This document shows, in pieces, positions 17,714 to 26,284 of a DNA stretch of 64,000 nucleotides; the stretch's first letter is position 1, and each line of letters begins with the position of its first letter. Source of the DNA: Methylobacterium sp. E-066 (GTDB lineage: Bacteria > Pseudomonadota > Alphaproteobacteria > Rhizobiales > Beijerinckiaceae); assembly GCF_022829635.1 (NCBI RefSeq), contig NZ_JAKSYO010000096.1, positions 1-64,000 of the forward strand. Reading direction: 5' to 3'. The notes beneath the pieces are model-generated. The model was given only the letters and a program-made list of their open reading frames with translations, did no database searches and had not been told where the DNA came from. The position numbers and the translations under genes are program-made.

Positions 17714-19399
17714 ATGTTCCGACCGACCCTCCCGAGCGCCTGGCCGGGCGCCCTGGTCCTCGCCGCCGGCCTCGCGGCCGTTCCCGCCCGCGCCCAGAAC
17801 GTCGCCGAGATGGCGGCCCGGATGGACGCGATGCAGCGGCAGATGCAGGCCATGCAGCAGGAGCTCGCCGCCCTGCGCCGGCAGGCGGGGTCGCAGCGCA
17901 GCGCCCTCGCCGGCGAGACGCGCGCCCGGCGGGCTTTGTCGCACGAGCAGGCGCGCCTCGCCGCGCGGACCGAGCGCCAGCAGCAGGTGGCGCAGGCGGG
18001 CGGGCCCGGCGGCGCGCGGCCGGGCGCCTCCGAGCATACGCCGGTGATCCTCGCCAACGACCTCGTCTGCAACGCCGGCAGCTACGCGCTCGGCCCGGCG
18101 ATCTGCTTCACCCCGGGGGGCTTCGTCGAGCTGGCGGGCGTCTTCCGCAACCCCAACCTCGCCTCGGACCTCGCCACCGATTTCAACGGCATCCCGTTCC
18201 GCAACAGCCCGCAGGCGCGCGAGAGCGAGTTCCGCTTCTCCGCCCGGCAAAGCCGCCTGAGCGGCCTGTTCACCGCCAAAGTCGAGCCGACGCTCCAGAT
18301 CTCCGGCTATTACGAGATCGACTTCCTGGCGGCCGGCACCACCTCGAATTCCCGCGAGAGCAACAGCTACGTGCCGCGGGTCCGGCAGATCTTCGCCACC
18401 GTCGAGGCCCTGGATTCCGGCTGGCACGTGCTGGCGGGCCAAGCCTGGAGCCTGATCACCACGGACCTCTCCGGGATCACGCCGCTCAAGGAGCAGGTCC
18501 CGCTCACCATCGACGCGCAATACGTGCCGGGCTTCAACTGGACCCGCAACCCGCAGGTGCGGGTGGTCAAGGATCTGGCTCCGGGCCTCTGGGCCGGCCT
18601 GTCGGCGGAATCGCCCCAGAGCGTGCTGCCGCCGAGCCCGTTCGCCGCCCCGGGCCTCGTCAACGTCAACAACACCGGCGACGGCGCCGGCCTGCTCAAC
18701 ACAGCCACCACCTACTCGAACAACAGCGCCCCCGACATCGTCGGCAAGCTCGCCGTCGAGCCGGGTTTCGGCCATTACGAGGTCAAGGGGCTGGTCCGCA
18801 TCTTCGACGACCGCCTGAGCGCGACCACCATCACCGCCGCGGCCCGCCTCCCCGGCCGCTCGGACAGCGCTCTGGGCTACGGGATCGGCGGCGGCGCGAC
18901 CCTGCCGGTGATCGACAAGGGGCTCGACATCCAGGTCAGCGGCCTCGTCGGCCAGGGCATCGGCCGCTACGGCTCGGCGCAGCTGCCGGACTTCGCCCTC
19001 AAGGCCGACGGCTCGATCGCCCCGATCCCAGCCTTCCAGTTCCTGACCGGCGCGGTCGCCCATGTCCAGCCCGGCACCGACGTCTACCTCTATGCCGGCT
19101 GGGAGCACGCGTCCCGGGCTGGCGCCCGGAACGCCACGGGCTACGGCGCGCCGACCCTGGTGGTCACGGGCTGCGCCGTCGAGGGGGCGGCGAGCGGCAC
19201 CTGCCAGGCGGAGAGCCGCGACATCCGGCAGATCACCGGCGGCTTCTGGCACGACCTGTACAAGGGCCCGTACGGGCGCCTCGTGGCGGGCGCGCAGGCC
19301 TCCTACACCGAGCGCGACGCCTTCCGGGGCGCCGCCGGCATCCAGCCCTCCACCCACCTCGTGACCGGGCTGGCCTCGCTGCGCTACTATCCGTTCTGA
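17714..19399 (+). CDS. Outer-membrane porin with N-terminal coiled coil
   Basis: A 561-residue outer-membrane protein. Residues 1-27 are a Sec signal peptide (ALVLAAGLAAVPARAQ). Then comes a short heptad-like coiled coil, VAEMAARMDAMQRQMQAMQQ, of the type that trims porin trimers on peptidoglycan. The rest alternates short amphipathic strands with Gly/Asn/Asp turns, as in beta barrels of about 16 strands. The C-terminus SLRYYPF ends in the Phe recognised by the BAM machinery. The passage DFLAAGTTSNSRESNSYVPRV recalls loop-3 regions of alphaproteobacterial porins. The transported solute is unknown. It is monocistronic. Confidence 0.85.
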   Translation: MFRPTLPSAWPGALVLAAGLAAVPARAQNVAEMAARMDAMQRQMQAMQQELAALRRQAGSQRSALAGETRARRALSHEQARLAARTERQQQVAQAGGPGGARPGASEHTPVILANDLVCNAGSYALGPAICFTPGGFVELAGVFRNPNLASDLATDFNGIPFRNSPQARESEFRFSARQSRLSGLFTAKVEPTLQISGYYEIDFLAAGTTSNSRESNSYVPRVRQIFATVEALDSGWHVLAGQAWSLITTDLSGITPLKEQVPLTIDAQYVPGFNWTRNPQVRVVKDLAPGLWAGLSAESPQSVLPPSPFAAPGLVNVNNTGDGAGLLNTATTYSNNSAPDIVGKLAVEPGFGHYEVKGLVRIFDDRLSATTITAAARLPGRSDSALGYGIGGGATLPVIDKGLDIQVSGLVGQGIGRYGSAQLPDFALKADGSIAPIPAFQFLTGAVAHVQPGTDVYLYAGWEHASRAGARNATGYGAPTLVVTGCAVEGAASGTCQAESRDIRQITGGFWHDLYKGPYGRLVAGAQASYTERDAFRGAAGIQPSTHLVTGLASLRYYPF

Positions 19400-19454
19400 C
19401 GGTCGGGTGATTGCGGCGGGAAGAGCCTATTTGACCGGTCTTTCCCAGCCTCCC

Positions 19455-19507
19455 CCTCATCCTGAGGTGCTGAGCGATCGAAGATCGATCGGCCTCGAAG
19501 GATGAGG
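19455..19507. repeat. Dispersed palindrome (CCTCATCC family)
   Basis: CCTCATCC (19455-19462) and GGATGAGG (19500-19507) bracket an internal CGATC/GATCG palindrome. This resembles a short palindromic family common in Hyphomicrobiales intergenic DNA. It lies between the convergent porin and glutathione transferase genes. Confidence 0.6.
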
Positions 19508-19607
19508 TGAGAGATTGGGACCCCCGTTGGTCGAAACCATCGTTCGATGGGAGCCGTGCGGTCAAACAGGCGCTCACATCTCGATGTCGACTTCGGTGGT
19601 GAAGGTT

Positions 19608-20237
19608 CTAAGCGAGCCCCTCCGCCTGCAACGCCTTCCGCACCGCCGGGCGCCCGCGCACGCGGCCGTACCAGGCCTGGAGGTTGTGCAGGGGGTCGAA
19701 GTGGATGTCGGCCCGGTAATACGAGGTCAGCCACGGGGCCTGCCCCCAGCCGGTGAGTGCGAACAGGTAGGCGTCGGCGACCGTGAAGCTGTCGCCCAGG
19801 AGGAAATCCCGCCCGGCGAGCTGCGCGTCGATCCAGGCATAGCGCGCTTCGAGCTTCGGCTTGGCGGTCTCGACCCAGCGGCCCGCCAGCCGGGCGTAGA
19901 GCAGGGGAACGAAGCCCTTGTGGATCTCGGAATTGAGGAATCCGAGCATCTCCTGAAGGCGATAGCGTGCGAGGCTCCCGTTCGCCGGGGCGAGGCCCGC
20001 CTCGGGCTTCAGGTCGGCGAGGTATTGCAGGATGGCGGGGCCCTCCCGCAGGACGGTGCCGTCGCCGAGATCGAGGGCCGGGACGTAGCCGTGCGGATTG
20101 ATGGCCAGGTAATCCTCGCCCGTCTCCGTCCTGTGCGTCGCGTGATCGACCCGGCAGACGGTCAGGTCGAGGCCGAGTTCGTGGGCGACGATGTGCGGCG
20201 CGAGCGAGCAGCTCGCGGGGATGCAATACAGTTTCAT
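19608..20237 (-). CDS. Glutathione S-transferase, beta class (GstA-like)
   Basis: A 209-residue cytoplasmic GST. It follows the bacterial beta-class GstA pattern closely: MKLYCIPASCSLAPHI with the catalytic Cys10, NPHGYVPALDLGDGTVLREGPAILQYLADL for glutathione binding, ELHKGF-like EIHKGFVPLL, and the C-terminal fold-capping DSFTVADAYLFALTGW. It conjugates or isomerises electrophiles with glutathione, but the physiological substrate is unknown. ATG 20237 matches the family start. It is divergent from the HxlR regulator at 20388 and probably controlled by it. Confidence 0.93.
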   Translation of the reverse strand: MKLYCIPASCSLAPHIVAHELGLDLTVCRVDHATHRTETGEDYLAINPHGYVPALDLGDGTVLREGPAILQYLADLKPEAGLAPANGSLARYRLQEMLGFLNSEIHKGFVPLLYARLAGRWVETAKPKLEARYAWIDAQLAGRDFLLGDSFTVADAYLFALTGWGQAPWLTSYYRADIHFDPLHNLQAWYGRVRGRPAVRKALQAEGLA

Positions 20238-20347
20238 GGACAAGCTCTGAAGACGTGCCGTAACGTCGGTGCCGGAAACGGTGGTTTCCAGAGCTTTGCG
20301 TAGCGCAGTCGAGACGATGCCGGAAGAACGCAGTAATTTGAGCGCTG

Positions 20348-20369
20348 GGCACAAGAATTATACTGTGCC
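20348..20369. promoter_or_regulatory. Candidate HxlR operator
   Basis: GGCACA-N10-TGTGCC, a perfect 6-bp inverted repeat with an AT-rich spacer, ends 18 bases upstream of the HxlR start and lies about 110 bases upstream of the divergent GST start. Spacing between half-sites is about 1.5 helical turns. Confidence 0.5.
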
Positions 20370-20387
20370 GGGTTCGGGCCCGGGCCG

Positions 20388-20711
20388 ATGAGGGCGACCG
20401 TGACCGGCTGCTCCGTCGAGCACGCGATGCACCTCCTCGGCGGTCGTTGGCGCCTGCTGCTGGTGTCCTACCTGATCGACGGTCCGAAGCGCTTCAACGA
20501 ACTCCGGCGCGACCTGCCCGGCATCTCGCAGCGGATGCTGACGCTGGATCTGCGCGCCCTCGAAGCCGCCGGTCTCATCAGGCGCACCGTTTATCCGACG
20601 ACGCCCGTCAAGGTGGAATACGCGCTCACTGACGACGGCCTGCGGCTGAAGGTGGTCGTGTCCGTCGTCCAGGAATTCGGGCTGTGGCTGAAGCAGCGCG
20701 ACGTGGCCTGA
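20388..20711 (+). CDS. HxlR family transcriptional regulator
   Basis: A 107-residue winged-helix regulator. Features are CSVEHAMHLLGGRWRLLLVSYLIDGPKRFNELRRDLPGISQRMLTLDLRALEAAGLIRR, the standard HxlR DNA-binding region with an N-terminal Cys, and then the wing VYPTTPVKVEYALTDDG. Members often sense electrophiles through the N-terminal Cys, which would suit control of the divergent glutathione transferase. It could be autoregulated through the repeat at 20348-20369. Confidence 0.94.
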   Translation: MRATVTGCSVEHAMHLLGGRWRLLLVSYLIDGPKRFNELRRDLPGISQRMLTLDLRALEAAGLIRRTVYPTTPVKVEYALTDDGLRLKVVVSVVQEFGLWLKQRDVA

Positions 20712-20748
20712 GCGTGTCGCCGCGTCCCGACCCAGTCCTACGGCCCGG

Positions 20749-21432
20749 TCAGTGCAAGGACAGGTTCGCCGGCGCGCGCTGCCGATCGGCGAGATGTTTG
20801 CCGATCTCGAGCAGCAGGGTTTCCGTCAAGGCGACGATGCGCGTGTCGCCGAGCTCCGAGACGGCGTTGTGCAGGGACAGGCACAGGTCTGCGGTCTTGT
20901 TCAGGGCCCCTTCGATCGTGCTCCCGTCCCGCGTGGCGAAGGCGACGCCGGCGGCCTTGCTGTCCGAGATCTCGACCACGACGCCCCGGCCCGTGGTCGG
21001 GCGGCCGTTCTCGTCCAGATAGAAATGGCCGCGGGTGAACACCCAGCGCAGCCGCCCTTCCGGGGAGCAGACCCGGTACTCCGCCGTGTACGAGCCGCCG
21101 GATCGCACGCAGTCCAGGATGACCTGCGTGATGTGCGCCTGATCCTCGTGATAGACCGCCTTCATGATCTCGGCGAGGCCGACGCCCGCGCGCGACCGGG
21201 CCGGGCTGATGTTGAACAGCAAAGCCGTGACCGGATCGGCGTGCGCGTCGTCGTTGGGGATATCCCACATCCAGAACCCGACGCCGCCCGAGGCTTCGAG
21301 CGCCGCGATCAGGGCCGCCTCGGAGACGACGTCGTCGGACTGGTCCACCACGATATCCCCCGATACCCGATCGCAGGTCTGCGCCAGCCCGTTACCGGTC
21401 AGCACGGTCTTGGGGCCGGATGTATCAGACAT
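20749..21432 (-). CDS. PAS domain protein without output domain
   Basis: A 227-residue cytoplasmic protein. Residues about 40-160 form a PAS_3-type sensor: GGVGFWMWDIPNDD, HEDQAHITQVILDCVRSGGSYTAEYRVCSPEGRLRWVFTRGHFYLDENGRP, then GVVVEISDSK. The last 60 residues are helical (NKTADLCLSLHNAVSELGDTRIVALTETLLLEIGKHL) and do not match kinase, GGDEF, EAL or HTH modules. It may act by protein contact. It lies between the GST/HxlR pair and the tau operon, with an 80-base gap to tauC, so it is probably a separate unit. Confidence 0.8.
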   Translation of the reverse strand: MSDTSGPKTVLTGNGLAQTCDRVSGDIVVDQSDDVVSEAALIAALEASGGVGFWMWDIPNDDAHADPVTALLFNISPARSRAGVGLAEIMKAVYHEDQAHITQVILDCVRSGGSYTAEYRVCSPEGRLRWVFTRGHFYLDENGRPTTGRGVVVEISDSKAAGVAFATRDGSTIEGALNKTADLCLSLHNAVSELGDTRIVALTETLLLEIGKHLADRQRAPANLSLH

Positions 21433-21511
21433 TGCCGGTCGAATAGAGTACGCATGCGACGGTCGCCCCCTGTCCCCGCCCGCGACGCCATCCGCGAATG
21501 GGGCCGGCCGC

Positions 21512-22375
21512 TTAGACCTTGCCCTTCCAGGGCACCAGCGCGCGTTCCAGCCAGCGCATGCCGAACTCGAACAGGGCCGCGAACAGGCCGATCACCAGGA
21601 TCCCCATCACCACCACGTCTGTGCGCAGGAAGTTCGAGGCGTTGAGGACGAGCTGGCCGAGCCCGGCCTGGGCCGCAACCATCTCGGCGGCGACCAGGGT
21701 GGTCCAGCCCACGCCCATGCCGATCCGCAGGCCGATCAGGATCTCCGGCAACGCCGCCGGCAGCACCACGTAGCGCAGCACCTGCCAGCGGCTCGCCCCC
21801 AGCGCCCGCGCCGCGTTGATCTGGTCGCCGGAGGCCGAGAGCACCCCCGAGCGCGTCGCCAGGGCCACCGGGGCGAAGCAGGCCAGGACGATCAGCAGCA
21901 CCTTCGACAGCTCGCCGATCCCGAACCAGATGATCATCAGCGGCAGGTAGGCCAGGGGCGGCAGCGGCCGGTAGAACTCGATCAGCGGATCGAGCAGGCC
22001 CCGGGCGATCCGGCTCGTCCCCATGGCGAGGCCTGCGGGAATCCCGGCCGCGGCGGCGATCAGGAAGGCGCCGACCACGCGCAGCAGGCTGTCCCGGACA
22101 TGGATGCCGAGCGGCGCCCCATCGAGATCGCCGTTCCAGGCCTGCGCGAAGGCCGACAGGATCGCCTCCGGGGGCGGCAGGAACAGCGGCTTGACCCAGC
22201 CGACCGCGGTAGCGACCGCCCAGAGCGCCAGGACGGCGAGCACCGTCGCGATGCTGACGGCCGGGACCAGCATCCCGTCGCGCAGGGCGCGGCGGCGGGC
22301 TCCGAAACGTCGGCGGGGCGCCGCCTCGGCGGGGGCCGGGGCCGAAGCCGGCGTATCGAGGGGCAAGCCGCTCAT
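21512..22375 (-). CDS. tauC: Taurine/sulfonate-type ABC transporter permease
   Basis: A 287-residue inner-membrane permease of the SsuC/TauC/NrtB group with about six membrane helices. The EAA loop is visible as INAARALGASRWQVLRYVVLPAALPEILIGLRIGMGVGWTTLVAAEM. It forms the channel with the ATPase encoded by tauB, whose stop is one base upstream of this start. Taurine specificity is inferred from the binding protein of the operon. Residues 1-40 are a proline- and alanine-rich cytoplasmic tail. Confidence 0.9.
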   Translation of the reverse strand: MSGLPLDTPASAPAPAEAAPRRRFGARRRALRDGMLVPAVSIATVLAVLALWAVATAVGWVKPLFLPPPEAILSAFAQAWNGDLDGAPLGIHVRDSLLRVVGAFLIAAAAGIPAGLAMGTSRIARGLLDPLIEFYRPLPPLAYLPLMIIWFGIGELSKVLLIVLACFAPVALATRSGVLSASGDQINAARALGASRWQVLRYVVLPAALPEILIGLRIGMGVGWTTLVAAEMVAAQAGLGQLVLNASNFLRTDVVVMGILVIGLFAALFEFGMRWLERALVPWKGKV

Positions 22376-22376
22376 C

Positions 22377-23162
22377 TCAGGCTCCGAGCGCCGGCTCTGC
22401 GCGGTGATGGATCTGCCCGAGCACGCGCTCGCGCATGGCGATGAAGTCCGGATCCGACTTCACCGCCCGGGCGTCGCGCCCGGCCAGGAAGGCCCGGGAG
22501 AAGGGCAGCGCGATCGTCTCGACGATGCGGCCGGGGCGCGGGCTCATGATCAGCAGCGTGGTTGCGAGGAAGACCGCCTCCTCGACATCGTGGGTGATGA
22601 AGAACGCCATCTTGCCGGTCCGGTCCCAGACCCGGAGGATCAGCTCCTGGACCTGCTCGCGGGTGAAGGCGTCGAGCGCCCCCAGCGGCTCGTCCATCAG
22701 CAGGGCGCGCGGGTCGCTGGCGAGCGCGCGCGCGAGGCCGACCCGCTGCTGCATGCCGCCGGAGAGCTCGTAGACCTTCCGGTCGGCGAAGTCGGCGAGG
22801 CCGACGAGATCGAGCATGGCGCGGGCGATCCGGCGCCGTTCCACCCGGGGGACGCCGCGCATCTTCGGCCCGAAGGCGACGTTCTCGGCGACATCGAGCC
22901 AGGGCATCAGGGCGTGGCGCTGGAACACCACGCCCCGGTCGGCCCCCGGCCCCCGGATCGGCTTGCCGTCGAGCAGGATGCTGCCCGCGCTCGGTTCGAG
23001 GAAGCCCGCGATCGCCGACAGCAGGGTGGTCTTGCCGCAGCCCGAGGCGCCCAGGGCGACCACGAACTCCCCCGGCCGGATCGTCAGGTCGATCCCCGAG
23101 AGCGCGGCAACGGTGGAATCCCCCGCCCCGTACTGGACGCTGACGTTGCGGATCTCGATCAT
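22377..23162 (-). CDS. tauB: Taurine/sulfonate-type ABC transporter ATP-binding protein
   Basis: A 261-residue cytoplasmic ATPase that powers sulfonate import. Features are Walker [12 protein letters not shown], the Q-loop in [14 protein letters not shown], the signature [15 protein letters not shown], Walker [15 protein letters not shown] and the switch His in [13 protein letters not shown]. This is the usual architecture of the nitrate/sulfonate/taurine ATPases. It lies between tauA (34-base gap) and tauC (one-base gap), so the three are one operon. Confidence 0.93.
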   Translation of the reverse strand: MIEIRNVSVQYGAGDSTVAALSGIDLTIRPGEFVVALGASGCGKTTLLSAIAGFLEPSAGSILLDGKPIRGPGADRGVVFQRHALMPWLDVAENVAFGPKMRGVPRVERRRIARAMLDLVGLADFADRKVYELSGGMQQRVGLARALASDPRALLMDEPLGALDAFTREQVQELILRVWDRTGKMAFFITHDVEEAVFLATTLLIMSPRPGRIVETIALPFSRAFLAGRDARAVKSDPDFIAMRERVLGQIHHRAEPALGA

Positions 23163-23196
23163 GGGCCGCTCCGAACCTGCCGCCGGGGAGCCGTCG

Positions 23197-24222
23197 CTAT
23201 TTCCGGGCCGCGGCCACGTAGTCGCCGGTGACGAACCAGCCGTAATCGGGCGCCAGCGCCTGCACGCGCCCTTGCGCCTTCAGGAACTCCGCGGTCTCGG
23301 TCAGGGCCTTGGCGGCGGCGCCGCCGAGCCAGGCCGGTGAGGCCTGCGCCTCGAGGGTCGGGAAGCGGTAGGCCGCCAGGCTCGCCGGCACCTCCTCGGG
23401 GGTCGAGCCGGTGATCTTGGCCGTGGCCTTCACCTCCGGCGCATCGGCCGCCCAGGGCTTGGCCGCGTAGGCCGCATCCTGGGCGGCAATCAGCTTCACC
23501 AGCGTCACCAGAAAATCCCGGTTCTTGGCCGCCCAGGCCCGGTCCACCACCAGGCCGTCGAAAGTCGCCTTGCCCTGGCGGGCGATGTCGCCGGCCGAGA
23601 TCAGCACCGTGCCGGATTTCTTCACCCGGGCCAGCACCGGATCCCAGATGAAGGTCGCGTCGATATCGCCGCGCTCCCAGGCGGCGGCGATCTCGGGCGG
23701 GCGCATGTTGAGGATCGTGACATCCTTCTGGGTCAGCCCGGCTCCCGCCAGCGCCGCGATGAGCTGGTAATGCGAGGTCGACACGAACGGCACCGCGACC
23801 GTCTTGCCGCGCAGGTCGGCGAGGCTCTTCACGCCGCTGCCGTTGCGCGCGACCAGCTGCTCGGCATCGGCGATCTCGTCCAGGATCCAGAACAGCTCGA
23901 TGTCGAGCCCCTGGGAGGCCGCCGCGGCGATCGGGCTCGATCCCGCCTCGCCGATCTGGACGTTGCCGGACGCCATGGCGCGGATCACGTCGCCACCGCC
24001 GCCGAACTTGCGCCAGTTCACCGTGTAGCCGGTCGCCTTCTCGATGGCGCCCGAATCCATCAGCGCCCGGAACGGCACCACCATGTCCTGATGGGCGAAG
24101 GTGACCTCCTTGTCGGCGGCCCTGGCCCGGCCGGGCGCCAGGGCGCCGAGGACCAGGGGCGCGAGCGCCGCGAGAAGGGCCAGCGCGCCGGAGCGGCGGC
24201 GGCGAGAACCTGCTGATATCAT
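23197..24222 (-). CDS. tauA: Taurine-type ABC transporter substrate-binding protein
   Basis: A 341-residue periplasmic binding protein. A signal peptide with an arginine-rich start ([27 protein letters not shown]) is cleaved after RARA. The mature part resembles Tau[63 protein letters not shown] and [21 protein letters not shown]. It captures taurine or a related sulfonate for TauBC, a sulfur source that complements the cys genes at 42.8-50.7 kb. ATG 24222 has GGAGG about 10 bases upstream. The usual tauD dioxygenase is not in the window. Confidence 0.9.
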   Translation of the reverse strand: MISAGSRRRRSGALALLAALAPLVLGALAPGRARAADKEVTFAHQDMVVPFRALMDSGAIEKATGYTVNWRKFGGGGDVIRAMASGNVQIGEAGSSPIAAAASQGLDIELFWILDEIADAEQLVARNGSGVKSLADLRGKTVAVPFVSTSHYQLIAALAGAGLTQKDVTILNMRPPEIAAAWERGDIDATFIWDPVLARVKKSGTVLISAGDIARQGKATFDGLVVDRAWAAKNRDFLVTLVKLIAAQDAAYAAKPWAADAPEVKATAKITGSTPEEVPASLAAYRFPTLEAQASPAWLGGAAAKALTETAEFLKAQGRVQALAPDYGWFVTGDYVAAARK

Positions 24223-24448
24223 GAATTCATTCCCCCTCCGGCACCCCGACTCAATGCCGAGCCGGCTTGCCGACGGCAGGGTCGGACAAGTTAAGCTTCG
24301 GAGGCAAGGGGACATCGCACCGAGGGCCCGTGTCGGTGCGCGAAGCGGCCTGATCGGGCCGGTCTTGCGCTTCGCGGACCCGGCCATCCGCCCCGAGCGG
24401 GGGCGATCGGCAGCCGAAGCCTGTGGACCGCACAAGGCACCGATAGAT

Positions 24449-24477
24449 TTGCCTTTCAGAATCGAAACCTTTATAAA
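24449..24477 (+). promoter_or_regulatory. Sigma-70-type promoter of the small membrane protein
   Basis: TTGCCT (24449-24454), a 17-base spacer and TATAAA (24472-24477) lie in an unusually AT-rich stretch 42 bases upstream of the start at 24519. Spacing and hexamers are close to consensus. Confidence 0.6.
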
Positions 24478-24518
24478 TCTCGCCAATTCGATTCAAAAAA
24501 ATGAATTTAGGCTAGATC

Positions 24519-25070
24519 ATGTCGATCCTGCGATATATTCTTCTCGGACTCTCTGTCGTGTCGCTGGCTGTCGTGCTGGTCTTCTGGACCGTGAGCGGAC
24601 GTGCGATGGATCTGGTCGTGTTGTTGGTGGCTGTTTTTCTGGTCGCCAACAGCGTCTATATTCTGTTCTCCAGCCCGACATTGAAAGTGAGCTCCGTGTT
24701 CGACCGTGCGGCCACGGGGCTTGCTTTCGCGTCGCTCGAACTGCAGCACCAAGCCAAGGAGGCCAAGATCCGGGAGGCCGACGCCGAGCGGATCCGGGCA
24801 CAGGAGGCCGAGCACAACACATCAAAGCTGCGGGCGGCCGAGGAATTCATCAGCTACGTGCGCCAAAACCCGCTCATGCGCGGGCGGCAGGCCGTCGAGG
24901 TCAAGCAGATCACGCTGCGCAGCGATGTGAAGAGCATCGCGCTTCCGGCCCTGGAGCTGGCCCGCCCCGTCCCCGCTGAGCTGAACGGCCGGCATCATGC
25001 CGATTCGGACCTGGCGAGCATGCCTCCCCCGGCCCCGCCGCCCGGCGCCGTGCCGCGGCTTGAGAGCTAG
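24519..25070 (+). CDS. Small two-helix membrane protein with cytoplasmic coiled coil
   Basis: A 183-residue protein I cannot assign to a family. Two hydrophobic helices occupy residues 3-25 and 30-52 (SILRYILLGLSVVSLAVVLV; DLVVLLVAVFLVANSVYILF). A charged helical stretch, QHQAKEAKIREADAERIRAQEAEH, follows at about 74-100 and is a probable coiled coil. The tail is proline-rich and ends PPPAPPPGAVPRLES. The gene has its own good promoter in an AT-rich leader, unusual for this window, which may reflect strong expression or foreign origin. It is divergent from tauA, but no functional link is evident. Confidence 0.75.
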   Translation: MSILRYILLGLSVVSLAVVLVFWTVSGRAMDLVVLLVAVFLVANSVYILFSSPTLKVSSVFDRAATGLAFASLELQHQAKEAKIREADAERIRAQEAEHNTSKLRAAEEFISYVRQNPLMRGRQAVEVKQITLRSDVKSIALPALELARPVPAELNGRHHADSDLASMPPPAPPPGAVPRLES

Positions 25071-25873
25071 AGAGCGCGCCGCCAAATCGGCGGCCTCCGC
25101 GGCATCACTGGCGCTGGGTGCACCGTCTCTGACCGGCCCCCTCGACCTTGCCGGTGACGAAATTGAACAGCGACTTCTCCTCGGATTCGCGCGCTGATCC
25201 TCCTCCGCCCGGACGCCCTTCTGCTGCGAAGGTCTCACGAATCCCATCCGACGGTTGCGGTTTGTCCTGAGACACACCAGCCCTTTCAAGGTGTTTGGAT
25301 TGGGCCGTGGTCCTGGATTGTCCCGCCGGGATCAATTGGTTCGTATCGCAGCGCAGGTCCGATGGCCCGCCCGCGATCCTCGCCAAGGGAAGCGTGGCAG
25401 GGACGGCACGAAGGTGAAAGCGGGATCGCTTAGAATCCCGGATCTCCACGGAGACATCAGCCTCAACCCTGTCATCCCGGGGCGCCGCAGGCGAGCCCGG
25501 GATCCAGAGCCGCCGACGCGCAAGTCTTTGGCCCCACGGTGTTTCTGGATCCCGGGCTCCGCTTCGCGGCCCCGGGATGACGGGGTTGTTTCCAGACCGG
25601 GCTCTGCAAGAACCAAGCGTCGTGGGGCAAGCGGGATAGTCCGCTGCCGCAAACACCTTGAAAGGGCTGCCTGAGAGACACCTTCGCTCCGCCCGGCGAT
25701 GCTGTGGGGATCCCTTCGGATGGCTGGTTCGAACGTCGCCGGCCCGGATCCGGCGGCGGTGGAACCATCTTGGCGGTCTGTGGCTTGCTGGGCTGGGTCC
25801 GGGAAGGATTTGCTCCTCTCACGGCTCCGAGGAAAACAACCGCCCTCAAAGGCGGCATGAGAGGAAACATCCT
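25071..25873. other. 800-base gap without a convincing gene
   Basis: About half is occupied by the nested repeat element at 25279-25668. Position 25071-25278 contains no start-linked frame of normal composition; a minus-strand open frame through it has no plausible start. Position 25669-25873 is the leader of the small secreted protein at 25874 and holds its ribosome-binding site GAGAGGAAA. Confidence 0.6.
25279..25668. repeat. MITE-like nested element A (390 bp)
   Basis: A perfect 19-bp inverted repeat, AGCCCTTTCAAGGTGTTTG at 25279-25297 and its complement at 25650-25668, encloses non-coding DNA. Inside, 25465-25587 is a second palindromic repeat beginning AACCCTGTCATCCCGGGGC and ending in the near complement, with the GGATCC-rich arms of a family common in Hyphomicrobiales. 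The subterminal sequences match those of element B at 32168-32425 in opposite orientation: TTGGATTGGGC next to the left end here, GCAGCG next to the right. Confidence 0.8.
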
Positions 25874-26137
25874 TTGCGCACCACGCTCATCACCGCGGCC
25901 CTGCTCGCCGCCTTCGGCGCCGCCGTCGCGTCGCCCGCTTCCGCCGCTCCGCTCGCCCCCGCCGCCGTGACCGCCCCGGCCGACATCGTCTCGACCGTCC
26001 AGATGGACCGCATGGAGCGCCGGATGGAGCGTCGCCACATGGAGCGCCGGATGATGCGACGTCACATGGAGCGGCGCATGATGCACCGTGAGATGCGCCA
26101 TCGCATGATGCGCCGCGAGATGATGCACCGCATGTAG
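25874..26137 (+). CDS. Small secreted Met/Arg/His-rich protein
   Basis: An 87-residue protein starting at TTG 25874, chosen because GAGAGGAAA lies 5-12 bases upstream and the frame then opens directly into a signal peptide, RTTLITAALLAAFGAAVASPASA. The mature part begins with a short Ala/Pro linker. From about residue 46 it consists of repeats of the type MERRMERRHMERRMMRR, ending HREMRHRMMRREMMHRM. Methionine, arginine and histidine make up nearly all of this tail. Met/His clusters of this kind can bind Cu(I) or Ag(I), but no family is recognised and that role is a guess. It is probably transcribed before the next secreted protein gene. Confidence 0.7.
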   Translation: MRTTLITAALLAAFGAAVASPASAAPLAPAAVTAPADIVSTVQMDRMERRMERRHMERRMMRRHMERRMMHREMRHRMMRREMMHRM

Positions 26138-26232
26138 TCGGGTGGCTGCCCGGGCCTCGTCCCGGGCAGCGTCGTTTTCGGCCCGGCCGCGGATGACACC
26201 GCCGCCGGGCTTTTCGATGCGCGGCGGCTCAT

Positions 26233-26257
26233 CGAACCATCTGGGCCGCAACGCGTT
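26233..26257 (+). promoter_or_regulatory. Possible sigma-EcfG promoter of the Gly/Tyr-rich protein
   Basis: CGAAC (26233-26237), 16 bases, CGTT (26254-26257). The -10 and spacer match the general-stress consensus and the -35 differs only in its first base. It would place transcription start about 20 bases before the ATG at 26285. Confidence 0.35.
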
Positions 26258-26284
26258 TCAAGCCTCCGATAGGAGACAGGTACG

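Noticed and set aside
25105..25656. Minus-strand open frame of 183 codons in the repeat region
   Set aside because: Most of it is the nested repeat element; the C-terminal KSLFNFVTGKVEG looks protein-like but there is no start codon with a ribosome-binding site close to it.
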